From Dimargaris cristalligena (lineage: Eukaryota > Kickxellomycota > Dimargaritomycetes > Dimargaritales > Dimargaritaceae): a DNA stretch of 51,305 nt. The notes beneath the pieces are model-generated. The model saw nothing but the letters and a program-made list of their open reading frames with translations. It did no database searches and was not told where the DNA came from. Where the stretch lies: positions 1 through 51,305 of the forward strand of contig JANBQC010000150.1 in assembly GCA_027576995.1 (NCBI GenBank), read 5' to 3'. Shown here piece by piece: positions 1-9,912 of the stretch (within the stretch, counting starts at the first letter, position 1; every line of letters starts with the position of its first letter). The position numbers and the translations under genes were made by a program.

Positions 1-1207
1 CCCCAAATTTACGAAGGTCTGGGCCAACTTCCGTGTCTCGCCCTGGGTCTTCTCAACCCGGCAGGCAAATCGTCACTTCTCCCGGATCCCCGGGGCGAGG
101 CATTACATGTGTTCCCTTGCTAGGCCAAAGAGCTACACTTGCTTCCTTAATACCCCAGCTAATTCTGACCATGATTTTAGATATATCTAGTAGTACATTA
201 TCATTTCCCCCCATTTCGCACTATATGACTACTCATAACCCATCTCTTGAATATATAAACCAGCTATTTGACCCCTCTTATTTATTAGTTCGCCTGCTTA
301 TCATCTTTCCCTACTTAGTTCATCAATTAACCTATTTAGTACTATTCGTCTTTTTGTTATTACACTTCGTAGTATCCCCCCTCTATACCAACTAGGTCAA
401 CGGATATGCTGATTTATTTATACACCAAACTCGGTCCATGAGACTCGCCCATTCCTCTTGACTGGGAACTGGCGAAGGCTAAATCGGTCCCACCGTTGAA
501 GTAAATGCCGTCTAAACGTTAGTATAAGACTATGAATGGTGTACCCAAGTGTAGACCAGAGTCCAAGCACAACCCGAGTCTTCGAAAGTGTAGTAGACCA
601 AGTGGGAGCACCCCAAGTCGAGCCATTTGCCTGAACGGAGTGGTCCTCGCCAACTTGAATAGTACCTAAACGAATACGTCGCACGGCAAAGGCGGGGGGG
701 CCCTGAGTTAATGAGTGGTGGGCATAAACTGGCGTCGATCCCAACGGGCCATTGGAAGTCCAATGGGGCATTCGGAATCGGTGACTTCGGCATGGTGCCC
801 AGGGACGAGCGTAAATAATCAACGGCGCCCTTAGTGACAGGGCGGACGTTGAGCGAGAACCACGCCGTACTCCATAGGAATGGGGCTCGCGCAGGTTTTT
901 CCGAGGCCCTACGTCTAGGCAGTTGGGTATAAATAGGCGACGAGTCACCCGCGTCAAGTCATAAAGGCCAGCTGCCCAACGGCTAAATCAGAAAGCCAGT
1001 TCAATCGTCCTCAACAACGACAAACTAAACCATAATACCTACGACTGGTAACCTGATTTTATTGAACCAGGTATTCAAAGAACGTCTAAACTAAACCCGA
1101 TGGGGCAGCCCCGTACTCGTGTAGGGAATTGATAGAAATAATGAAAAAACAAACAACGAACCAGAACAGGCGGTCGGCGTACTTAACAACTAGTAAATGG
1201 GCGGAGG
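1..1207. other. Gene-free left end, downstream of KRE33
   Basis: I recognise no gene here. A minus-strand frame is open over 418-957, but its first codon is TTG, the translation matches no family I know, and the region is simply G+C-rich. Positions 1-400 are more A+T-rich with no coding signal. The stretch next to 1208 is the 3' flank of the minus-strand KRE33 gene and includes a possible polyadenylation hexamer at 1058-1063. Confidence 0.6.
1058..1063 (-). terminator. Possible polyadenylation signal for KRE33
   Basis: AATAAA on the minus strand, about 145 bp beyond the KRE33 stop codon. Position and sequence fit a eukaryotic poly(A) signal, but a hexamer alone is weak evidence in A+T-rich DNA. 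Confidence 0.35.
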
Positions 1208-4200
1208 CTAGTGGCGTTTAGGGCCCCCTCCACGACGGGACCCGCGCGACCCACGGGACTGGCCACCGCGACCCCGGGCGTCACTCCCACCGCGGGTTCG
1301 CTTGGCATCCTGACCGGCGCCGCGGGACGGTGCCGACGACCCTGCGGTGGCTTTGCGTTTGGCTGGGGTGCCGAGGGGGTTCACGATACTGACCACGCTG
1401 GAACTAGAGCTCCCCTTGGCAATCTGGGACTCGGCCTGAGACCAGTCCCGCGTTTCTTCGGCAATTTCGTACTGCCGCAAATCCAACGAATTGACCACGG
1501 CCCGCTGCTGTTTACGCAGAGCCCGCATGACCCGCTGACCCTCCCGACCAACATCGTCGTCCAGAGACTGGTTCACGGGGGCCCACTCTTCGTTTTCGGC
1601 GTCAATCGTATCGGGATTGATGAGCCGGTTGGAGGAGGTGGGAAGTTCGCGGCGCTTAAGCGAGGTAGCCGGGACACCGGTCGATTCGCTGTCGCCATTC
1701 TCACTTTGGTCATCGTCGTCGTTGTTGTCGTTGTCGAGGGCGGAACCGGCTGGGGCGGGAGGGGCCAGGAGACTGGGCGGCGCCGCAATGGTCACCTGGG
1801 ACTGTACCAGTCGGAAGGAGGTGTAACACTTCTTGATGATTTTAATGAGCATACCCATAATCTGGTTAGAGGGTAGATTCAGCTCCTTCTCCAAATCGCT
1901 GACGCTCTTGCATTGGAGGCCAATGGCCAGGAGGATACTGCTCTGGATGGCGGACAGGGTCAGGGGCGGGTACTCCTCGGTGTCGCCATCCTGCTTAGCG
2001 GACAGGTCAATGATGCGGTGATTAAAGTACAGGCCGGCCAGGGTAGGCAGCAAATCCATAATGACATGGTAGTCGAGCAGGTTGTTGCTGTAGCTCTCCA
2101 GGCGCTTGAGGTCAAACGGGGTCAACTCGCGGAATAGTTCGGCCCGGTTATTCACGAGGGGCTGGTTCGATGGCGCGGCGGTGGCTTGGCCCGAGGCGGC
2201 CAGGGCATCGGCGTCGCTGGGGTTCACGTTGTTCATGATGCTAAGGGCCGTCACCGAGGTAAAGTCACGGAACTGGTAGGCCAGCAGGTGGATGAACCGG
2301 CGTTGAAAGTCCTGGGCAAAGGCCTGCAGCCAGTCGTCAGATACCACCACGGCCTGGCGGGCGGCGTCGCTGGGCAGGGCCCGCAGCATCACACAGGTGT
2401 GTTCGCCCGTCAAGTCATTGGCGGTTTGGCGGAGGTAGACGGGGACGAATCCGGCGCGCTTCCAAAACTTGTGGAGACTGGCGGTGAGGCCGTACGACAC
2501 CCCCAAGTAGTGGAGTTGGGGGGCGCGCTTCTCGGAGAGCTTCATGAGCAGCGGAGGCATACGGCGGGGGTCCCGCACCTTGGGCTTGTCGGTGGCCAGG
2601 TCCAGCTCGTCCAGATCCGCGTCGTCCAGGCGGTGGAATGAGGCCTCGCGGGCCTCTTCGTCGGCCGGGGCCTTTTCATCCAGGTTCTGGAATTCACCGG
2701 CGTAAAAGCCGCGGAGTTGGTCCAACGCGCGGGAGCCGTAGCCCATGTTGGCGTAGTCGGGGTGGGTGGCGATACGCACGATGCGGGCCCCGGACATACC
2801 GGCAAAGTCGTTGTCCTGGAACTGCTGGGACATGAGCCAGGGGATCAAGTCCCCGCTGGACCGGACGCCGCGCTGCAGGCTGTTCACCACGGACTGGCGC
2901 GAAATTTGACCTTCCAGGCATACTTGGACCACGCACAGCGGATCGGGCAAAGTGTTGGCGCTCGCGTCCACGGGGGGCAGGAGGACGAACAGGTGGTGGG
3001 CCGGGGCATCGGACATGAGCTGCAGGTCATTGGGGGTGTTCTTGTAGTGGCTGGCCACGTAGAGGGCCATCATGCGCTGGAGGAACGTCTCACTCACGGG
3101 GTGGAAGGAAAAGAGGGTGTCCCGGTTCACGTAGTAGAGCTCGCACTCCGAGGGGTGGGGGCAGCCATGGATGTTCTTGGTGACCACGGAGGCGTCCAGG
3201 CACAGCAGTCGGTTGAGCCACTTCTCCGTGGAGTCCCCGTCGGCGTACCGGATGGGTTCCTCCAGCTTGATTTCACGGAGGGACCGGCCGCCGGTCGATC
3301 CCAGCACGGCACCGTCTGTCGAACCGCCGCCCATCTTGAGGGGCTTGCCGTCACGCCCGACCCGGTGAAAGTCGGTGGTCTCCGGGGTGGATGCGAACCC
3401 CTGGCTCTGCTCCCGGAGCTGCTGGATGAGCTTGAGCGAGAGGGAGCGACCGGTGCCTTCGTAACCGTTGATGGTGGAGGACATGAACACCAGGTAGGGG
3501 CCCAGTAGTTTCTTGACCAGCGGCAGGGGAATGGCGGCGGCTTCGTCAATCACCACCAACTCGGCCTGGCCCAGGGTGTGGGCGTCCTGGGGCTGGATGT
3601 ACTGGATAGTCTGGCGGTGCTGGCGGAAGATATTCACGCGAACAATGGCCTTGTGGAAATCGGGGTTGGTCGACTGCACAATGTCGTAGTCCAGGTGCTC
3701 CTCGTAACCCAGGGCGTCGAAGCCCTGGAAGATGAAATCGAACAGGGTTTTTAAATTCTCGGGGCTGGGCGACGTCACGAAGATATTCGAGTACCCGTAG
3801 GCCACCGCGGCGGCCATGGCAATACCCAGGGCGGCCGATTTACCGCGCCCACGGGAGGCGGTCAGGGTCACGGTGCTGCGGAGGGCCTTTTCCGAAATGG
3901 CATCCACAAAGGTCATGACGGCCTGGGCCTGATCGAGGGTGCGCGCCTTGGCCACGAGGCTGCCGATGGGCTGAGTGCCGGCCAGGGAGGCCTTGAGGTC
4001 GGCCAGCTGCCGGTCCTTGTCGGACACGCGGTCCTCCGGGGCCCGGGTCGGGAGGGGCTTGGTGTTCTTACCCATGGAGATGGGCAGGACGTTGAGCTCG
4101 TCGTCCACCACGAGGCAACTGTCGCAGGAACCCAGGGACAGAATGAAGCGTTCGTTGAAGCGGGCCACGACGTCCTGGTGGGCTTCGGTCCGGTACCGGC

Positions 4201-4932
4201 TGTGCACGTCCATGGTCATGGTGTATAGCTGCTTGAGGGAGTTCATGGTCTTGAGCAGCAGCACCACCAAACCGCCCCCCTCGACGGTTTCGACGGTACG
4301 GGCCAACAGGTTGGGGGTCAGGGCCTCAAAGTCCTGCAGCACGCACATGCCAAAGGTGGTACCCAGGATATTCTGGGTCTCCTTGTAGTAAGTGTAGCGA
4401 ATGTCAGTGACGGAGATGAAGAGTTCGAAGGGGTCCTCGTCGTTGGCCTTGCGGATACCCTTTTTGATGTCGCTCTTGATCTTGGCCTCCCGCTTCTTGC
4501 GGTGGGAGGTAAAGCCCAGCTCCTTCTTGTAGCACCAGAGCACCGAGGGCCGCGACGCCACCTGGGCCTGGGATAGGATCCAGTGCAGATTTACCACCTA
4601 GAGGGATTCATTGATTGATACATTCCAGAGACATTTTAAAAATGAGTTAGAGGGTCATCGGCGCGGGGTATATAGGGCAGAGGCCAGCGCGGCGGCATTG
4701 GCCGGGGCGAGATATAGCCGCGAGTTGGTAAGGGCACCCCCAACGCGAGGGCGGGCCCGTTGGGAAGCACCGGGTACGTGCTTGAAAAAAAAGGGGGGCT
4801 ACTGCCCTGCCTGAGCAAACTTACCTGATCCTTGCCGCGGTCGCCGACAATGACAAAGAAGGAGCGGTGCCGGTTCTCAACGCCATTCTTAATGAGGGTG
4901 TGGATACGCGAGTCAATGGCTTTGCGCACCAT
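1208..4932 (-). CDS. KRE33: RNA cytidine acetyltransferase KRE33/NAT10 (18S rRNA and tRNA ac4C)
   Basis: Two exons: 4825-4932 (36 codons, starts ATG) and 1208-4597, joined in phase 0 across a 227-bp intron with a GTAAGT donor and CTAG acceptor; 1165 residues. Exon 1 encodes the family N-terminus (MVRKAIDSRI...RSFFVIVGDRGKDQ), which continues into V-V-N-L-H and S-V-L-W-C-Y-K-K. The Walker A motif S-R-G-R-G-K-S-A-A-L-G lies near residues 283-293, followed by the helicase-like ATPase, then a GNAT acetyltransferase domain (A-T-H-P-D-Y-A-N-M-G-Y-G-S) and a tRNA-binding/nucleolar C-terminus ending in an RG-rich basic tail. The family uses acetyl-CoA and ATP to form N4-acetylcytidine in 18S rRNA and, with an adaptor, in tRNA; it acts in the nucleolus during small-subunit assembly. 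It is slightly longer than yeast Kre33, mainly because of an acidic and basic C-terminal extension. It is divergently transcribed from ERB1, another ribosome-assembly gene. Identity is secure. Confidence 0.97.
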
Positions 4933-5315
4933 GGTTATGTCTCTGGTAAGCGGGAAAGTGAGGGCCAAATTGGACTTTGGAGAGGTGGTAGGGCAATGCA
5001 ATAGAATGCCGAAATGCACTATAATAAGGAAGGGATAGAGGGTCACGACTGGGGCTGGAGTGAGGTGTCGGGCGGGTGAGCGGTCCTTTACATTAGCCAC
5101 GGTACGGTCTAGAAATCGGCCCAGGGCTGCGACCTCTCGGTATACCTTACACCACTTCTTCCTTTCGCTTTATTTTTTTCTTTTTTTAACTCAACGGTGG
5201 TTTTTTTGTAGTGTGGCCCGCTCACCTATTCCATCTACCCGGTGCTCCTGGAATCACCACCAATGATCGTTCGAATGTCCCTAGCGCAAACCCACCTAGA
5301 TTGGCCTATATAGAG

Positions 5316-5323
5316 GCACGTGA
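5316..5323. promoter_or_regulatory. CACGTG E-box (GCACGTGA), KRE33/ERB1 promoter
   Basis: A CACGTG core at 5317-5322, about 385 bp upstream of the KRE33 start. In fungi this core is bound by bHLH factors of the Cbf1/Pho4 type. Function here is inferred from position only. Confidence 0.4.
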
Positions 5324-6019
5324 TTTGAGAAAGCCAGGAGAGACCGCTACGATCCGTTTCTCTACCTACATAAAATCCCTAGAGCTGGAGCTACCATCGG
5401 CTTTCTTAGAGGGTTGGTGGGGGATTAATGTTGTTTATTAGATGGGACCACGACGAGTAGGCATTAGCCCGCTCGTTTGGCCCCCGCCCCATCTGGCTAC
5501 ATGACCAAACCATATACTACGAGTCCGGATTGGCATGTAATCGGCGATAAGAAGGGGCCGGGGAAACCTGCCAAGGTCCGTTGCCTCTGATCCTTGTGAA
5601 TGGCTGACTAGACCCGTTTCATACAGACCGGAATTAAGGCCTTTCCGTTGCCGCGGATAAGGGTGGATTGCCGATACGGTTGGTTGGTGCTATTGCTTTT
5701 GATTATATTGCCAACGATTAGAATGGTATGGGGACTCGACGGTCCCCAATTGAGAGCAAACGGGTGGATTTATTAAACGAGATCCCACCGAACCGGAGAG
5801 ACAGGCCCGAAGTCTCTGGCCCTATGGGGTATACCGTCCCAGGATACCCTTTTCCCAGTAGAATTCCGGGACTGGACCTTTAATTTAGCACATGGGCCAA
5901 TCCACTACTCCGTAAGATTAACGACCCCTTTTCAATACGACTTGGCCAGCTGGGCGAGGGCCCGAAACAATGGTAGCTGTAGTGTGCCTTGTTGGGCTTA
6001 GACGGTCGCCCGGATCTCA

Positions 6020-6027
6020 TCACGTGA
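6020..6027. promoter_or_regulatory. Palindromic TCACGTGA E-box, KRE33/ERB1 promoter
   Basis: A perfect 8-bp palindrome (TCACGTGA), the optimal Cbf1-type site, 465 bp upstream of the ERB1 start. It overlaps CTCATC at 6016-6021, whose complement GATGAG is the core of the yeast PAC element of ribosome-biogenesis promoters. The overlap is seen directly; its regulatory meaning is inferred. Confidence 0.4.
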
Positions 6028-6491
6028 CCATATTCTCTCACGTTTTTTTTATATGGAATTAGTTAGAGGGTTAGCCGGAAAAATACCCATTCTCCAGCCA
6101 TACCTTTAATAATGGCTCTGAAGCGAAAAGAGCCCTCGGGCCTAAAAGACGGCTAAGTTAATACAGCCTCTCCGCCATAGCGACCCACTTGGCTGGTGAA
6201 TACTGCCCGCCAAACGTAGTCTGTCCTAGAGCTGGTCTGTTTTGTTGGTATTTTTTTTCGACTAGAGTTTAGCATTCCTCTCTGCAACCACCGGCTGTAA
6301 AAAAAAGTGTAGCCCATTTGCTCTGGTGCCACTCCATTCGCCGACCCACTGTCGCAAATTTACTGCTTGGCTTTACCTAGTCACCCTCGGTCCGTGCCAT
6401 TGCCCCCGCCTTACAAGTTATTTGCCCTCCCTCGATACCCACAACCTGTCCCATAACCAACCCGGAACGATACCCCTGCCACTTCATAACC

Positions 6492-9192
6492 ATGGCCCGC
6501 AAGCGCACCCGTGACCCACCCGCCGCCCGTCCAAAACGGGGCCCCGTGATCGTCGATTCCGGTAGTGACGATGAGGAGTTTCCGGTGGGATCGCTCGACT
6601 CCACCGCCGGCTTAGCTGACTCCGAGGTGTCCGACGCCTCGGACTTTGGCGAGGAGTATTCGGCCGACGAGGCCGACCTGGCGGATATCTTCATTGACGA
6701 CGAGGCTTCCGAAGGGGAGGAGCGGTCCCCTAGCGAAGCAAGTGACGAGGAACTTTCATCCGAAGAAGACGAAGATAATAATGATGCAAGTGACGAGGAA
6801 CTTTCATCCGAAGAAGACGAAGATAATAATGATGCAAGTGACAGCCAGGAGGAGTTTGTCACCGCACCCGGATCCCCCGACGATGGCTCGGCTAGCGAGA
6901 CCCTCGAAAGTAGCGACCCGGACGATGATTCGTCCAGCGAAACGGACCAACGCCCGCACCCTAAAGACTCGCAAAAGTAAGTGCTTCATTGACCTTAATC
7001 ACCGTAACCGTGGAATTAGTCTCCCTGTTAATGAGACGTCCATTTTGATGGTGCCCTTTCCCCTCGTATCCGAGTCTTACTCACACCCCACTGCCCCTGC
7101 CCTACCTACTGTATCTGGTCCCACCAGATTGATCCAAGCCGACAAGGCCCAGCGACGCGCCTTCTGGGATGAACACGTCCAACAGAACAAAATCTTACCG
7201 GAAATCATCGCCGATTACGACAGCGACTCTTCTACTGAGGACACTGGCAACACCGTGGGCAACGTCCCCATGGAATGGTACGACGACTATCCCCATATTG
7301 GCTACGACATTGACGGCAAGCGGGTGCTTAAACCCGCCACCCGGGACGAGCTCGACAAATTCCTGAGTAACGCGGATGATCCCGATGCCTGGACCACCGT
7401 GCCCAACACCCTGTCCCAGACGGACGTTAAGCTGACCGACGAGGAGCTGCAGATTATCAAGCGGCTCCAGGGCGGCCTCTTCCCCGACGCCGGGTACGAC
7501 CCCTACGAACCCCAGGTGGAGTTCTTCTCGTCCAAAGTCTCGGAACACCCCCTGCCCCAGCCCACCGAGCCCAAGCGGCGCTTCCTTCCCTCCAAGTGGG
7601 AGGCCCAAAAGATCCGCAAGATGGTGGCAGCCATCCGGTCCGGCCGCATTATCCTCAAGCGGCCCAAGGTCCACAAACCCCGCTTCTACCCCATCTGGAA
7701 TGCCTCGGAAGAGGGCGAGAAAGTACGCGGCATCCAGGAGCACCTGGCCGCCCCCAAGCTCCGCCTGCCGGGTCACGCTCTGTCGTACCGCCCGCCCAAG
7801 GAGTACATTCCCACCCCCGAGGAACTCGCCGCCCTCCCCGCCGACCAAAAGGACGCCGCCTTTATGGCCAACCTCCCCCGGGACCACCCGTCCCTCCGGC
7901 AGGTGCCAGCCTACCCCCGCTTCGTCGAGGAACGCTACCAGCGCTGCCTGGACCTCTACCTGTGCCCCCGCATGGTCAAGCGACCCCAAAAGGATCTGGA
8001 AAGCCTGGTCCCCAAGCTGCCCGACCCTCGCGATCTCCGGCCGTTCCCCAACACCCTGTCCGTCACCTACGACGGCCACACCGCCCGCATCCGCAGCATC
8101 TCCATCGACCCCACGGGGCTGTGGCTCCTGTCCGGGGCGGACGACAAGACCGTCCGGCTGTGGGAAATCACCACCGGCCGCTGCGCCAAGGTCTGGGCTT
8201 TGGACGATGTGGTGTACTCCGTGGCTTGGAATCCCAACCCCGACCTGTGCCTCTTTGCTGTGGCGGTGGGGGATAAGGTGCTTCTCATGGCCCCACCCGA
8301 GAATACCGTGTGCGACGGTAACACATACACCATCACCCGCGAGTTTTTGGCCCGCGGTCACGAGCTCCCGGCCGAGGCGGACCTGGGTAGCGCCGATGAG
8401 GCGGAGGCCGGCAGCGACGGTGAGGTGGCCCCGCTGAACGACCCGGACGCCAGCGACCGGGTCAAGGGATTCGCCAAGTGGGTCAAGCCCACGCTGCGCC
8501 ACCTCCGGCTGAATATCCACATCCTCGTGCAGCACCGGCGGGCGGTGCGCCAGGTGGTGTGGCACCACAAGGGCGACTACTTCGCCACCGTCTGCCCCAT
8601 GGGCTCGGGCAACGTCCAGTCGGGGTCCACCGTACTTATCCACATGCTATCCAAGCACCGCACCCAGCGGCCTTTCCAGACCACCAAGGGCCCTGTCCAG
8701 AAGGTCGTTTTCCATCCGATAGCCCCACACCTGATTGTGGCCACCCAGCGCTACGTACGCATCTACGATTTAATGCGGCAGAGCCCGACCCGGACCCTGC
8801 AGTCGGGTGCCCAGTGGATCTCATCCGTGGCCGTGCACCCCCAGGGCGACAACGTCATCATCGGTACCTACGACCGCAAACTGAGCTGGTTCGATCTGGA
8901 CCTCGGCGGCACTCCCTACAAGACCATCAAGTTCCACAGCCAGGCCATTCGCCAGGTGTGCTTCCACCGGCGCTTCCCCCTCTTCGCCTCGGCCTCCGAC
9001 GATGGTACCCTCCAGGTCTTCCACAGTATGGTGTACCAGGATCTCATCAAGAATCCGTTGATTGTGCCCGTTAAGATCCTGCGCGGTCACCGAGTCGAAG
9101 ACGACCTCGGGGTCCTGGGTTGCGAGTTCCACCCCGTCCAACCCTGGCTGTTCTCCTGCGGTGCTGATGCCACTATTCGGCTGTGGACCTAA
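6492..9192 (+). CDS. ERB1: Ribosome biogenesis protein ERB1/BOP1
   Basis: Two exons, 6492-6976 and 7128-9192, joined in phase 2 over a 151-bp intron (GTAAGT...CCAG); 849 residues. Exon 1 is a basic start followed by a Ser/Asp/Glu-rich acidic arm. Exon 2 opens with the BOP1NT domain (from about residue 205; M-E-W-Y-D-D-Y-P-H-I-G-Y-D at 210) to about 467, then C-terminal WD40 repeats (T-Y-D-G-H-T-A-R-I-R, L-S-G-A-D-D-K-T-V-R-L-W, and the final F-S-C-G-A-D-A-T-I-R-L-W). In the family, ERB1 binds YTM1 and NOP7 and is needed for ITS2/5.8S-25S processing in the nucleolar pre-60S particle. The acidic arm carries an exact 48-bp tandem duplication (6738-6833). ERB1 is divergent from KRE33 and convergent with MON2. 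Identity is secure. Confidence 0.97.
6738..6833 (+). repeat. Exact 48-bp tandem duplication within ERB1 exon 1
   Basis: Units 6738-6785 and 6786-6833 are identical and in frame, each encoding ASDEELSSEEDEDNND; a partial third unit (about 9 bp) follows. Base-perfect identity implies a recent slippage or unequal-crossover event in the acidic arm. Confidence 0.95.
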
Positions 9193-9912
9193 CCGTAGGG
9201 CTGAACCAGCTCGGAATAAATTAAACCCCCTGGGATACTCATATTAATCTCAATTGAGAGACTCTTGAGATTACAACCACCCTTATTCATGTGGGACTCC
9301 CTGGCCCTGTGCAAAAAACTCCAACGCAACTCCGGCATTTCTATTTTCAATGTTCATTTCCGACCTAGTTTTCCGTTTATATACTCATACACCCCCATTT
9401 GTCGTGGTAGAATAATACAAAAATGAAGAAAAACAACCGTAACCACAGAACCTTGGTTTGGGACTATATAATATGGCTAGTGTTAAATTGCCTAGGGGAT
9501 CACCACTGGGGAGACTGTGGGCCTCGGTTAGGTATACTCCCCTCTCTTCATATGTGAACGGCCCCACTGGCAAACCTCGGCTGAAATCCCGGAGTCCGTT
9601 GTCTTGGCCTTTTTCAGCCCCCCCCCAAACGCCAATTTGAAAGCGGTCATTTAATTGGATCAAGACGCCCAACATTGAGGGAATACTGGGAGTAGACTAG
9701 AAATATATTTACATAGATAGATGAAGATATAGAAATGTACACCGGGGCAGCTCAACCTAACGGAGCATCTATTTGGCCAACATGCCCCTTCTCTCACCCA
9801 ACCCATCCATATATATGCAATGGCCAGAATACAACAAGGTTCATGTATATATATATAATATGTAACGAAAACTAAAGGGGGGGAAATTAGACCCGACCCC
9901 CCCCGCGCAGCA
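9193..9912. other. Convergent 3' spacer between ERB1 and MON2
   Basis: No gene recognised. It holds the 3' ends of two convergent genes: AATAAA for ERB1 at 9215-9220, then A+T-rich DNA with short AT runs near 9846-9860 and a G-run next to the MON2 stop. Confidence 0.6.
9215..9220 (+). terminator. Likely polyadenylation signal for ERB1
   Basis: AATAAA starting 23 bp after the ERB1 stop codon on the same strand, a usual distance for a fungal poly(A) signal. Confidence 0.5.

Larger units (their letters stand above)
4933..6491. other. Divergent promoter region between KRE33 and ERB1
   Basis: This 1.56 kb stretch separates the two start codons and must hold both promoters. It contains two CACGTG sites (annotated separately) and long T-runs near 5166-5209 and 6249-6258. 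A frame of about 75 codons (5211-5441, plus) sits directly after a pyrimidine-rich TAG that looks like a 3' splice site. I could not match it to a gene, so it is listed only as a finding. Confidence 0.6.

Noticed and set aside
418..957. 179-codon minus-strand open frame near the left edge
   Set aside because: Starts at TTG, composition-driven, no family resemblance and no splice partners.
2717..3508. 263-codon plus-strand open frame
   Set aside because: Antisense shadow of KRE33.
7195..8643. 482-codon minus-strand open frame
   Set aside because: Lies antisense to the ERB1 exon; produced by G+C-rich codon use on the coding strand.
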